From Cryptomeria japonica (taxonomy: Eukaryota; Streptophyta; Pinopsida; Cupressales; Cupressaceae), in the NCBI RefSeq assembly GCF_030272615.1, contig NC_081411.1:207792244-207856243 (forward strand): DNA of 64,000 bases, in the 5' to 3' direction. Position numbers and translations under genes: made by a program. This document shows, piece by piece, positions 1-12,448 of the stretch (position 1 is its first letter; every line of letters begins with the position of its first letter). Under the pieces are notes generated by a model. The model was not told the DNA's origin. It ran no database searches and saw nothing but the letters and a program-made list of their open reading frames with translations.

Positions 1-609
1 GAAGAGATGAAACCGATTCCGAACTTGATTGAACAAGAACCGATTAGAGAAAATGTCTAGCTTGATTTGATGCGATGAAACTGAACACCTATTTGGATTG
101 GGCGTGGTTCAGACGAAGACAATATTAGCTTGATTTGGTGTGATGAAATTGATATGCCCCTAGAGATTGATTTAATTTTGAAGAACAATAGGATTTTGTT
201 TTATTAATCTTTGATTAAAAAAAAAATCAGCTCGACTTAGATGAAGATTTGAAAAAAATCTTGACTTTTTGATGTTGATAATGATGACGCAATGATGATG
301 TAATGATGATTCCCCCTCGGGAGTGAAATCAAAAGATGGCGAGGTTACAATGATTTTAGGCAATTTTGAAAAGAAAAAAGATTTATTTTATTGATGATAA
401 TTTGAGCACAAAGATCGATGTAAGAATGAATTTGAGATTAGAGGTAAATTGAGCGCAAAATGATTCAAAAATTGACTTAAGGAAAGTACTAAGGGGTCAA
501 CATTGTGAAATTTTGACTAGAAAATTGACGTCAGATTTTGATTTCGATTCCAAAAATGGACTCAGGATAGGTGGTTTAGCTTAGAGTACAAATTTTATGT
601 TCATTGGAG
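1..609 (+). repeat. LTR-like direct repeat, left copy (truncated by window edge)
   Basis: This stretch is a direct, diverged copy of 10334-10918: the same phrases follow in the same order, such as CTTGATTTG, the runs around TGATGATG, and the stretch ending AGTACAAATTTTATGT. The left copy has about 26 extra bases around 285-315 in a TGATGATG-rich patch. Just past the shared part lies a TATATAA box (635-641) followed by a leader-like sequence, which fits a 5' LTR read on the plus strand. The true LTR start lies outside the window and the 3' boundary is not defined, so calling it an LTR is inference; the repeat itself is seen directly. Confidence 0.6.
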
Positions 610-634
610 CAAGTTTGAAAATTAGGGTTTGGGC

Positions 635-641
635 TATATAA
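635..641 (+). promoter_or_regulatory. TATA box of the left LTR-like copy
   Basis: A TATATAA box follows the shared repeat and precedes the PMD-like coding remnant by about 450 bases. Its position fits the U3/R boundary of an LTR promoter. The right-hand copy of the repeat stops before this point, so it has no counterpart there. Confidence 0.4.
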
Positions 642-1097
642 GGGGTTCAATGTGTCTTTGTCAATTCATTTTTACCTCTCAAAGTTCAAAATATGAAAAA
701 CATCCTGCGAAGAAAAATGGAAATTCCTATTCAAGATCATTGATTCGAGCGCCAAAGATGACATAATCAACCTCAGAACTACCCCCCAATAGTAAGTGAT
801 CGATCTCAAGCCTTTTGCATTTCTTATTGTTTGAAGTTTTGTTGAATTTCTCATTTTTAATTTCGTGTTAGGTTGTCTTGTGTCGGTTTATCATTCAGTT
901 CAACAGTGTATCTCGTATGAGTATCTAACAATTTGTGTTTTGTTGTATGGTCATGTATGGTTTATCATATTATGTCTACCCTTATATCATACGAGGATGT
1001 TTTTCATAGACCATTTAATCGTTCTACATGTTACTAATTGTTGTATGGGAGTGTTTACTCTTGCGGCTCGTAATGTTTTGTCATATGATTTGTTGCA

Positions 1098-1766
1098 GGT
1101 GTTTGAGTTTTGTAGATATGGGCATGGGAGCATATCCTAGTTTGTAGATCTATTGTGGATGATTTGAGGGAGGCACATCCACCTATTGTGTGTCGATATT
1201 TAGGTTATATCATACAGTCCCACCAAGGCAAGACTGATTTTTGGAGGAGGCTGTTAGATGACTTGATAGCTATAGTATGGAGACCATATAAGGGTCTAGA
1301 GTTGTGGGATGATTGGAGGATACAACGGAGAGATATGTTTATGACTAGACCTCTCATCGGCAGATTGTCTACTATTATTGAGCTTTTTGTAGTGTCTAGG
1401 GTTTTGAGGCAGTATGGGAGACCACAGAGTATATCCTAGGAGTTTACATCTTATTCTAGATTTGGGGATGAGGAGAGACAAGGATGGGCACCTAGACTCT
1501 CATATTCCTTAACCATGCAGGAGTTAGCGGGTTTACAAATGCAGAGATGGGAGTACCTGGAGGATGTGGCAGACGCGGAGGTATTGCCCCAGTATAGAGA
1601 TTGGTTTCAGAGACACCCCTTTCCTCGATTTGCAGATCTTGGAGAGCATGTGCGTCATATAGATGAGGTTGAGGAGGTGCTTGCACGAGCTCAGGGAGAG
1701 ACAACACCTAGGAGGGCAGGAGAAGATCCGGGTGCGAGAAGTAGCAAAGCACCTATGGGAGGTTGA
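1098..1766 (+). pseudogene. PMD-like (plant mobile domain) coding remnant
   Basis: A degenerate frame opens with a WAWEH-like segment and runs through PYKGLELWDDW and RPLIGRLS to VLRQYGRPQSIS. A stop at about 1437-1439 interrupts it, after which the same frame continues to 1766 with WFQRHPFPRFADLGEH. The combination W-P-Y, then P-L-I, then VLRQ[FY]G-x-Q-x-I is the signature of the C-terminal half of the plant mobile domain (the MAIN/MAIL1 and transposon PMD family). PMD is known both in host proteins and inside Gypsy or Mutator-like elements. Here it lies downstream of an LTR-like repeat with a TATA box, so an element-borne PMD is the likelier reading. The frame is broken and probably non-functional. 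Family assignment is by eye. Confidence 0.45.
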
Positions 1767-4700
1767 CAATGATGGAGGGGAGAGGGTGGATCCTTGGGAG
1801 CAATTGGTGGAGAGCCAGGTGGTGACAGGAGAGGAGATGTTGCAGTAGATATAGAGATGGGTGAGGTAGAGGGACCTGGTAGAGATGATGCTTCTAGGAA
1901 GGTATGGTGGAGGAGAGAGGAGCAGGGGTGGAGATGAGGAGGTTGGAGCAGGAGGACAAACACCTGGAGATATTATTCGTGCCTTGAGAGGGAAGATGTG
2001 TGGTTTGCAGACATAGGTGGTAGTGGCATAGGCACAGATCTCAGAGTGTGAATGACAGTTGTAGAGCCTGAGGACAGAGCGAGACTAGGAGATGTAGAGA
2101 GTGAGAGCAGAGTGGGACCAGAAGTTTTAGAGATTAAGAGCAGAGCTAGCTGCCTCTCAGTGTGAGGTCCTTCATCAGACTAGTCATGCGACATATTATG
2201 TGGTAGCATACAGTGCAACAATGCCAGCAAACAGACAGGTAGCACCATATTCCTAGTACATGGCTCGATCTAAGGGAGCACAGGCATCCAAACAGGTTTA
2301 TCCTCAGCAGGCACTTCCTCCACCACCAGGTGATGAGGGAGAGGGTCATAGTTAGACTTTGATGTTCTGTCTAATTTTGTACACCCCATTTTTTTTGTAC
2401 TCGATGTATTTCTTGCTCCGATAGACATTGTATATGACAATGGATGTCATTTCTATCCTTTGACATTGATATTTTTTATGAGAGATATATATGAGTTTGC
2501 GATTTGATCTTATTGTTCTTGTGCTGAGTTACATGAGATGTTTTGTGAGATGTCTTTCTAGATGCTTTTGTTCTATATGAATGTATTTCTTTTCAGTATG
2601 TATGTATGTAATGCAGATGAATATGAATGTTTTTGTTTCTTTTTCATATGCAATAAATGATAACAATGATGAGCTAAGGATGTAAAAAAAAATTGTTTTT
2701 TTTGTTTTTCATGCAATAGTATGAATGCAAATGAATGCGTATGCAAACTAGGACTGAGTCACTAGATTTTAATTTGCTTTTTATCATCACTAAGTGTTTT
2801 ACAATGTCGGAAATAAACATAATCATCAAGGCATGAAGAGTTAAGATGACATGAATGTCACATGATTTTTAATATAGCAAGCCAACATAAGCATCAAGGC
2901 ATAAGGAGCTAGGATGACCTGAATGTTACCTGCGTGCAAACACACCAGACAAAGAAGAATTCCTTCCTTGTTGTATTCAATATTGATTATCATGTCCCCA
3001 ATGACCCTTGTATCATTCATATCCTAGGATAGATTAAGCATGTATCCAAATTTCATAATAAAGGAATTTACTTGAAATAGACAAGGAAATGATTCCAACC
3101 TCCCTGTAGCATACAAATAAAGAGAGTCGAGGTATGTGTCACAATTTCACCTTGATGTGAAGGCACTTATCATAGACACCCAGCTTATGAGATGTTTTCA
3201 GATCATCATAATCATTCCTACAAGCAGAAAACAAAGAAAAGTATTATGCCTGCAGTCCTTGCTCCTCTTGGTCAAGATAGACTTCCTCAAGTTACTTAGA
3301 GGGAATAATAATCGAAAACCAAGCTAAAAGACAACATTCAAAGAAAATTGTAGTCAGAGCTCAAATGATTTTCAGTGTTCTTGCTTTATGTGTTTATTCA
3401 GTGGTAAAACTTAGTAGTGGATAGGAGACAAGTGGCTGACTCAGATAGGATGACCTGGTACTGCCAACAGAAAGATGACCTGGTTGAACTACTTAGGACT
3501 TTTAAATTAACCAGTTGAGTACCCTAAGACTAGGACATTGACTGGTTTCAATCCATGAGGGTTCCAAGAAGAACCAAGGTGTCACGAAAGTGATTGAAGG
3601 ATATATACAAGCTTAAGAAAAGATGCAGCACTTCAATACATGAAATAAGACTAACCTAGACAAAATCCAGTAGCCATACTGATCTATGTCATTGTTTTAA
3701 TTTGTGTTATCATTGATAGGAATTTCTGGTTTCCTAAAGTAAGTACCTCGTATAAGACCGATTTGTCTAGTTTCGAGTGTACCCTTCCTTGTATAAGACA
3801 TGCTAATGTTTTATGGAGTTTGATAGATTGATTAACAAGACATCCAATAATTTTGATTGTAGACTTTGAGAGTTTGTCTATTGTTGTGTTGGTTTGATGG
3901 ATGGTCTATGCTTTCTTTCTTTGATTTTTTCAGTTTTTTTATTTTGTGAGTTTTTTATTTTTAGGATTTTGTTCAAGACTTTTTTCGATTTTTAGAATTT
4001 GTTCAGGACATTTTAGGATTTTTTAGGATTTTTTCAGCTATGCCCCCAGTATGCAGACCTATATGACATGATGATCTGCAGAATGCATGTGGAGACAATG
4101 AATTTCCGATATGATCTATGTTAATGCAATATACATGATGAAGATGCATTTCCTATTTGAACAAGGATGATTGTGTTTGTTTAACATTTAATACACCAAT
4201 TGAATTGGAGGTACAAAACATTTCATAGATAAGTGGTCGATCTATCCTTAAGGTCCCTCGGAAAATCCAAATTAACACACTTAGTGACTAGGATTTACAA
4301 ATGGAGACACATAAAACTTCCCCATTAGTTCTTGAAACTTTGATCTTCTTTTTCCCATGTGAGTGCAAATGAGTTAATTCCTACTCTTGTGTTCACAAAA
4401 GATCTATAGCATCCTATATGACTAGCTATGTGGATTATTCTAACTTCAAAAGCATCCTGAATAGAGCCTCACTGCCAGCAAGCTTTTAGAGCTTCGATGA
4501 GGTTATAGAATGTAATTTCTCAAATATTGCTCCATTTCTAGTAGGAGTCCATAGCCTTGATGGAGTTACTCGCATGTTCCCATAGTCAAGATTTTTGTCG
4601 CACTTGTATGCATGATATTGCAGTTATATATCATTGCTCTTTTGCCTTGAGTTGAATATTTGGCATAGCACTTTTTCTTTTTTCTTTTTCTTGCCTTGAC

Positions 4701-6584
4701 TTGTAAGTAATGAAACCTACATGGGTGTGACAAATACAACAGCGCTGAAGTATAATTTTAGATTTTTCACTAGTCATATGATCAACTAGGTGTCTCAAAT
4801 GAATTAGGGATTTTATTAATGTGTTTGAGATATAGCAATTGATAGATTTTGGGTTAACAAGTCTCAAATAGTGAAATCACTACCCAATCATAAGTAAAGT
4901 GTCATCACAGGGTAACATTGAAAAATGAATGACCTTATGAGCTCAAGGACTTCATTTCCGAATATCTAAGAAAGGAGACGATCCTTGTTTGTCTTGAATG
5001 CAAACAAATGATAAACTTTGACAATTGCCTTTTTTTATTAATGTTGCTATATGCAAATGCAAAAGTTTTGCGAATGTGATGCATTAAAAAAAAGAAATTA
5101 TATGCAATGCAAAAAGAAAAACCAAAACTAATCCAACCCTTAGATATAGTATCTGTAAGTGGAAAATCGAACCCTAGGTGTTCCCCCACTCCAAGGAGAG
5201 AGAAAGGAGGTCACTAGGGTTGATGGTTTTCACTTAGGAGAGACTTTACATTCAAAAGAGGGGTTGAAACTCACAAGATCCAATCCCACACAATGCAAGA
5301 TTGAATTCTAAATGAGTTTCAAGGGTTGAGACAGCAAGGATACCCTCTTTTGTAAAGAATGTAGATAGAAAGATTGAACTAGGAGTGTATGTAAAAGTAG
5401 GAAAGATTCGCTTGTAGACAGAGACAGAGACACGGGATGAAGCTATGGACCTGAAATTAGTAGTAAAATTTTGAGACGATGTTGTCCTACAAGTTTGAGC
5501 GAAAGTTGACGAGACGATGGCGCCCGGAGTGCACACGGTCCTTCGAAAAATCCGCGAAACGAAGGGGGATCTGTTCATCTCTGCACAAGGATTCCAGATC
5601 TTCAATTACATCCGCGTACCTGCAACCTACACACAAAAAAGAGAGGACAATTGGGGGGTTAGGGATTAGGGGTTTGCCTTTAGGTCAAACCCTGGTTTTG
5701 GAATTAACCAAGAAATGAGAATGTTGTAAATGTAAATGTTTGTAATGTAATCAAGTGTTGATACCTTGTTGTAAGAATGTTTGTATTCTTACATGCGAAG
5801 GTGTAATGATGTTGTATGTTGTATGTTGTGTGTTGTAGGTGATCTCCTCTTCAATGGTTGAATCCTTGTCTTGAATGCAACACCTAGCCTTGAATGGAGA
5901 CCTAGAATGCTCAATTGCTTGAAGGAATGCTTGAACGTTTGAATGTTTGAATGTTTTAATGTTTGCCTATCGCTTCTGCCTCTTGCACATATATTTTTTT
6001 CCTCCTCCTTGTCTGGGAGGGGAAATGTAGTTTATATACTTGTCAATTAGGGTTAGGAGACTGATTTTTCCGACCTTAGGCCGACCTAGGAGCATTATTT
6101 TCCAAATTGCAAACTTGAAGACCCGATGCCCAACAAGAGACCGGGCCCAAAATAGGGCCAGGGACTAGGGTGCTGGGCGCCATGGTCCTGAGGGACCAAG
6201 GCGCTGGGCGCCATGGTCCCACCTCCCGGGACAACAGGGTGCAAGGAGGATCAGGCCAAGGTGCAGAAAGATGCAGTTTTTGATGTCGTAAACAGGTTTC
6301 GGGGTCTCCATTCAGGTTCAACATTGTGCCGCCATCGTGAAAACCCAAATGTAGTCAAAATTGCAAGTGTCACAATTTTACGATGCTACAGTATCATTTA
6401 AGGTGCATGTTGTTCATAGGGTCGGGGAGTTTTTGTGTAGGGAGTTCACTGGTCTTTGTTTGAAGAGTCGGATAAAGATGTCTTTTCCAATAGGATATAA
6501 GGACTCAGGTGAGTGTACATGTTCAACATCTCCAATGTTGATTTCCTTAGTTTTTGGATTTTGCGATGAAACTAGGGTAAAGTC
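1767..6584. other. Non-coding interior of the left element
   Basis: No convincing gene is visible. The stretch holds purine-rich sequence (about 1770-2340) that looks like decayed coding sequence downstream of the PMD remnant. It also holds low-complexity T-rich runs with repeated TTTTAGGATTTTT (about 3950-4035), and a short tandem run of TTGAATGTT-type units near 5930-5960. At 5514-5545 there is a diverged copy of a GGCGCCCGGAGTGCAC motif that recurs in the LTRs of element 4, and at 6155-6240 GC-rich GGGCGCCATGGTCC-type units related to the minisatellite in those LTRs. The short open frames here have no recognisable family. Confidence 0.4.
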
Positions 6585-7758
6585 TTATGCAAAGGACTGG
6601 ATAAGGGTGATGGAAGGATGAAAAAGAGGTGTTGGATAATGGATCAGATATTGAAAGCTTGGTGCATGAGTGAATAGAAATGTTGGTGGGATAATCATTG
6701 GCACATATCTTGAGGGATGGTGGAGTGATGGAGGAAAAGTGGACCTCAGATTTTGAGATTTGGATAGAGGAGCAACCAGAGATTTTGGGACATAAGGATC
6801 CAAAATTGATAAAAAAGGTGATGGAGAAATAGATTTGGAAAGTTTAAATGGAGGAACAACAATTTTGGATGTTGATTTGGATTTTTCTTTAGACTTTTGT
6901 GCTTCAAGGAGCCGCCTAGGGATCCACATGGTTTTTGATTTTTCATGCTTTTGCAATTTCTTGGAACACATCACTTCTAGAAGTGCCTTAGGAACCCATA
7001 TAACTTTTGATTTTTCTTTCTTTTGCTCAATGGGCCTTTGTGTCCTTCTAGATTGATGGAAGGTACGTGAAGATGTATGCCTTTATTGATCCTGCATAAG
7101 GGATGGATGGATATAGGGTCCTAAATTGGATGGAAGAGATGAAGGGGAAGGTGTGTATTTGGATTTTGGTTTAGTAGGGATACCAACATCTTGAGGAATG
7201 TCACTGAGGCCATGACCCTTAATATTGTCTTTAACGTGGAGGGATTATTGCTTGTGAAGGTCTACCCCTTTGAATTTATAAATATTTTGACTTGTAGGAT
7301 GATGAGAGGGGTTTGTAGGCATGATGGATCTATGAGGCGAACATGGAGGATTATGAAAAGAAGATGAAGGGATACTTTGATCTTGACATGGAAGAAGATC
7401 ATCTTGGAAGAAATGGAAAGGTATAAGGGGATTATCATGGGATTCTAGTGAGATAGGATCTTTTTCAACCATTGGATGGGATGGCCCTTGAGATAGCCCT
7501 TGAGGATCAACATGAGAAGTTTCATCATTAGATTCATCATTTGAGGGATATGGTATGGATTGTTGTAGCCTTAGGAAATGGAGGCATCATGGAAGAGATG
7601 GATGCTACATGTGAGCCATTTCTAGACACAGGTTCATAATTTTGATCATGCTTGGTAATGATATATGGCTTATCCTCAGGTGAATTATTAGGATCTTCAA
7701 TTTCAATAACACCATCGTCAAGGAGGTCTTGAATTTTATGTTTTAATTCCATGCACAT
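6585..7758 (-). pseudogene. Antisense Gypsy-type gag remnant
   Basis: Read on the minus strand, a fragment with MCMELKHKIQDLLDDGVI opens the region. This is the stretch found just after the zinc knuckle in many plant Gypsy gag proteins (x-ELKxxIQDLIDxGxI). It is followed by Ser/Pro/His-rich linker and two copies of a K-S-K-x-x-W-[VI]-P-[KR]-x-L-L-E motif near 6890-7010. Stops and frame changes separate the pieces. The orientation is opposite to the PMD remnant, so this is either an insertion into the left element or the left element is composite. No protease or RT follows. Confidence 0.4.
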
Positions 7759-10333
7759 TGAATGTCATATATTTCTCTCTTGAGATCTTGAATTTATTGG
7801 TGCAAGGTAGCCATGGGCTTCTTACTTTTGTCAAATTTTTAGGAGAGCTCCTGGTTTGAATAGGCTTTTACAACTGGCAGTTTCGAGAACTAGATGTGAT
7901 GCAAAAGTCAAGATTAAATCAGAGCTAGTTATGCGTTTAACGTAGTGATTGAGAGAGGTGACTAAGACCTAGTCTAGTTTCAGGAATGATCTATCCAGTA
8001 TAAGACGTAATCTAAGCAACCTAGGTTGATTGAGTTTGATAAGCTTGATAATCGATTGATTAAACTAGCTGGGAGATAATCGAGAAAGTTATGCAACACA
8101 ATGGGAAGAGGTACACTATCGAGGCTATTTATGCTCAAGATTAAAATGACCAGATTTACACTCACTACAGACTGATTAGGCAAGTATGACAGATCTGGAA
8201 AAGTACGCAAATAGACAAGTTCTCAACTAACAAAATTAGAGATTCGTACGACAGAGGATACTGACTCATACGATAGTTTGACAGGTTCCAAATGAAACAG
8301 ACAGTTTCTCGTACAAGTTGTTGCCTATACTCGAACGACAGTTTAATGCTTACCAGATGACAGCTTGTCATAGACCATAATGAATCGTACAAAAGAGTTT
8401 ATAAGCTTGGACGACAATCTTTAGAGACCAGAATGACAGTTTAAATAAGCCATAACGACAAACTAGAAGACTTGGATGATAATGTAGTGAACTTGTACTA
8501 TGAATTAGGAATCTCATACAACAATTATGCTCAAAGACATATTTTTGACAAGGAGACTGAGTTTTTTTCGACCATTGAATTTTGATATTTTTTGGTGTTT
8601 TTGAGTTTTTCTAGTTTTTTAGATTTTCGGTTTTAGCTTCGGACAAAAAACACAGCAAACACGTAAGATCCAAAGTGACATCAAACACAACATGCTAATT
8701 CTAAGGAAATTGGCTAAGAGAGAAAACCTTTGCTTGCAAACTCAGGTACACACCCAATAGAATATGACCGATGAGTCTCACACAATGGATTCTCAATGTC
8801 ATATTAGCTGACTCCAAATGCTAATGGGGGCATGAAATGGCACGTATCTTGGGAGAGTTACTATCTCTCTTGCACAAAGATTATCCCCCTTTCAGAGGTG
8901 AATTAGGTAGCTGCTATTTTAAAGTTCTTAGTAAGGATTTCTATTCGAAATTACCCCTTGAAGTCACGCAAACGCGATTGAGGCCTATAGCCCGACAAGG
9001 TGCCGAAACAAGATGTAGTGAAGCAGGTGTGATTGAGACCACGAGGCCCTACACAATGCCCGATATGAGAGATCTCAAAAGAGAAAACTCAAATAATCCC
9101 GTCCCCCAAGACTTTAATCCCGAAAGGCATATTTATCATAGTGAGTTGGAATGCTTGGGTTTAGTTGTACTCACTTGGGTTGTTCTCATAGAGTGATTAC
9201 TTTTTCCCACTGTGACAGGCTCGCTAAAAGGTACACAAACTGCAAACTTAGAAAAAGCTTCAAGGGTTAGGATTTCTAATTGTCTGTGCGGACAAGAGCA
9301 TACTTTCCTACCTCTTAGATTTTTATTCAAACACAAAAGACAGATTTGTTCATTAACCAAATAGCAATTTAAGTGCCTAAAAATGAATTAAACAATACAC
9401 AATATTTGGTTGATTCTCTTTAGGAAACCAACAAAACCAACACATCAGTAGTCATGTTATTTTCAATTCTTTGACATGTGTGAGTTTGATTTGACAAATT
9501 CTTTGACAGGTGTTCTGTAGAAAATGAGTTAGGCAGAGATTCTCCAAGAGGAAGCACAATCTAGGTGAATTGATGTGATTAGCTGCTTTTCTCAGCTTTA
9601 AAAGAAAATTGAACTAATTTTAAGATAAAATCAGAAAAAACTAATTTATTTCATATTTTATATTTTGATATTCAATTTTGATTTTTAATTCATTTAATTG
9701 CTTTTCTAGGATTTTTTCAATTTAACTCCATTTTGATTTCTTTTCTCAATTTTAAATTATTTTCCAAATTAATTCCTTTTTGATGTTTTAATGACAAATT
9801 AATTTATAAATTAAATATGCTAGGATATTTAATTGAATATAAATAGGATAATTGATTAAAATGATTTACTTGGTATAATTAACTAATTAAATGATTATTT
9901 AATTAATATTGAGTGATTTATTTGCCATGTGACATTGATGATCGAGAATTAATTAATTAGGTGCTCATGATTGATTTAGTTTGCCTTTGGTTAGGACCTT
10001 GGTGATGTTGTCAAGATTAGAGGCCCATGGTTTAGATGACCATTTTTAGGGTATTAAATTTGCCCCTCTTTGAATTGATGTGCAAGCAACTCATTGACTC
10101 ACAGAAAATTTAATGTCAAACAGATTATCAATTCTAAACTTGATGGATCACCAACTGATTGAAGAGCAAGATGTTCAGCTTGATTTGAAGCGATGAAGTT
10201 GAACAGGTTGATTGAAGTGACACCAATCCTAAACTTGATTGAACTAGGACAGACAAAGAGCAAGATACCGATCTTGAACTTGATGGATCAAGAAACGAGT
10301 ATCGATCTAGAACTTGATTGAACTAGATTAAGT
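7759..10333. other. Decayed non-coding sequence
   Basis: No gene is supported. About 7860-8570 is an unusual non-coding stretch with repeated CGACA/GACAG words. About 9600-9960 is very AT-rich with many ATTTAATTAATTA-type words. From about 10137 an irregular array of CTTGATT-centred units begins and runs on into the right LTR-like copy. The ORF at 8837-9196 is open but shows no family features or coding bias. Confidence 0.35.
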
Positions 10334-10490
10334 GTAGAGACGAAACTGATTCCGAACTTGATTGAACAAGAACAGATCAGAGAAAATCTCCAGTTTGATT
10401 TGATGCAGTGAAACTGAACACCATTTTGGATTGGGCATGATTCAGACGAAGACAATATTAGCTTGATTTGGTGCGATGAAACTAATATGC
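10137..10490 (+). repeat. Irregular array of CTTGATT-type units
   Basis: The word CTTGAT[TG] or TTTGATTTG recurs at about 10137, 10177, 10234, 10278, 10311, 10355, 10393 and 10461, usually followed by GAAC or GATGAA. Spacing is 33-68 bases. The right part of the array lies inside the LTR-like copy and is also present in the left copy at the window start. Confidence 0.5.
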
Positions 10491-10918
10491 CCCTAGAGAT
10501 TGATTTAATTTTGAATAACAATAGGGTTTTGTTTGATTAATCTTTGATTAAAAAAAAATCTGCTCAACTTAGATGAAGATTTGAAAAAAATATCGACTTT
10601 TGGATGTTGATAATGATGATGCCCCCTCGAGAGTGAAATCGAAAGACGATGAAGTTACAATGATTTTAGGCAATTTTGAAAAAAAAAAGATTTATTTTAT
10701 TGATGATAATTTGAGCACAGAGATTGATGTAAGAAGGAATTTGAGATTAGAGTTAAATTGAGCGCAAAATGATTCAAAAATTGACTTGAGGAAAGTACTA
10801 AGGGGTCAACATTGTGAAATTTCGACTAGAAAATTGACATCAGATTTCAATTTCGATTCCGAAAATGGACTTAGGACAAGCAATTTAGCTTAGAGTACAA
10901 ATTTTATGTCCATCGGAG
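10334..10918 (+). repeat. LTR-like direct repeat, right copy (truncated by LINE junction)
   Basis: This is a direct copy of 1-609, ending abruptly at CATCGGAG, where LINE coding sequence on the other strand begins. The part that in the left copy carries the TATA box is missing. If the pair is an LTR pair, this copy is the 3' LTR and has lost its right end through deletion or rearrangement. Confidence 0.55.
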
Positions 10919-12445
10919 GAACCTTTTGGTAACACAAAAATAGTAAATATACTCTCTCGAGGACCATTTCCTAAGTATTTAGCATACACAAGCTTTGCCC
11001 AAAAGGAATGAGGGTCTTTATATAATTTCCACACCAACTTCACCCCCAAAGCAAGATTTTGCTTATCAAGATCTCGAATACCAAAGCCTATGAATTCCTT
11101 AGGCAAATAGACTTTTTCTCACACTAGAAGGGGGAGCTTATGTCTCCCATCCTTATTACTATTCCAAAGAAAAGACCTAAGAGTAGATTGCAATTGAACT
11201 ATAGAGGCCTTAGGAGTTTTCAAAATAGATATTAGATATATGGGAACAACATTTAGAACATATTTAATAAGCAACATTTTACCAGCTAATGAAAGCCACT
11301 TATGATTCCAAGATAGGATTCTATTTGAGATCGAGGAAATTACATTTTCTCAAAAGAAATTCTTTTCAGCACCCATGAAAAAAGGGACTCCCAAATACTT
11401 ACAAGGAAAAACACCAATCTCAAAACCCCAAAAAGACTAGAATCTTTGTTGAACCAAAGGAGAAGTATTAAGAGAGAAAATCTTAGATTTAGAAGTCTTT
11501 ACTTTTTGCCCCGATAAAGTAGAATAATTCATAATTATTTTTTTAATCACTTTTGCTTCTGACATCGAGGCATGACCAAATAACAAAGTATCATCAACAA
11601 ATAAACAATGAGAAACAGGATCAGGAACCTCATAAATACTAATCCCTCTCCACAAACCTGCAGACCTAGCCGCTCTAATTGCCCAACTAAACGCTTTAGC
11701 TAGAAGGATAAACAAGAACGGAGAAAGAGGATCTCCCTATCTAATTCCTTGAGAAGATGAGAAAAAACCACATGGAGAACCATTCAAAAGGACCAAAAAT
11801 CTAGAAGAAGAAATACAAGAATGAACCCACTTAATCCAAGATTTAGAAAAACCTAATTCAGACAAAACCAGACACAATGCACCCCAAACAACCTGATCAT
11901 AGGCTTTCATCATTTCGAGTTTAATAATCATAGATGGAAACTTATGAGAAGCAATTGAGTGTAAAACCTCATGAGCAACAATAGCCCCATCAATAGTCTC
12001 TTTACCCAGGACAAAACCACCTTGCTTCAGAGAAATAATTTTAGGGATAATTTTAGCCAATCTAATGGAAATTATCTTAGTAAAGATTTTGTATAATGTA
12101 TTAAAAAGGGCAATTGGATGAAAATCAACAAAAGTCTTAGGATTATCCACCTTAGGAATAATAACAATTAGTATAGCGTTAAGTTCTTTAAGGATAGATC
12201 TATTCCATATAGCTTCCTTAAGAGCTAAAAGGACATCATTACCCACAAATTCCCAACATTTCTGAAAAAATAATGGAGTAAAACCATCAGGACTAGGGGC
12301 CTTGTCAAGACCCATAGAGAAAACAACCTCCTTGACCTCATCAATCGTGAAAGGGGACATAAGCATTTTATTGTCCTCAATAGAAACAAGAGATGGAATA
12401 TCCCTAATCAAACTATCATCTAGTTGGACATGTTCACAAGACATA
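10919..12445 (-). pseudogene. LINE (L1-type) reverse transcriptase fragment (LINE-B)
   Basis: Read on the minus strand from 12445, the frame carries the plant LINE RT motifs in order: DKAPSPDGF, LFNTLYKIFTK, KQGGFVLGKE, motif A as KLEMMKAYDQ (usual KLDMxKAYD, so the catalytic Asp is Glu), QGIR-stop-GDPLSPFLF, and motif C as FVDDTLLFG (catalytic DD kept). Thumb and zf-RVT-like sequence follows, down to a LPKGSS motif at 10919. In-frame stops are seen near 11735 and 11436. The 5' half (ORF1, endonuclease) and the 3' end (RNase H, tail) are absent. It differs from LINE-A in sequence. It abuts the right LTR-like copy without a visible target duplication. Confidence 0.8.
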
Positions 12446-12448
12446 AGT

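Noticed and set aside
5252-5605. Minus-strand frame of 117 codons
   Set aside because: No family resemblance; the region also holds a repeat motif (GGCGCCCGGAGTGCAC) known from LTRs, so non-coding is likelier.
6076-6348. Minus-strand frame rich in Pro, Gly and Leu
   Set aside because: It is read across the GC-rich minisatellite-like units and has no homology features.
8837-9196. Plus-strand frame of 119 codons
   Set aside because: No recognisable domain, no coding-like neighbours, and it lies in decayed element sequence.
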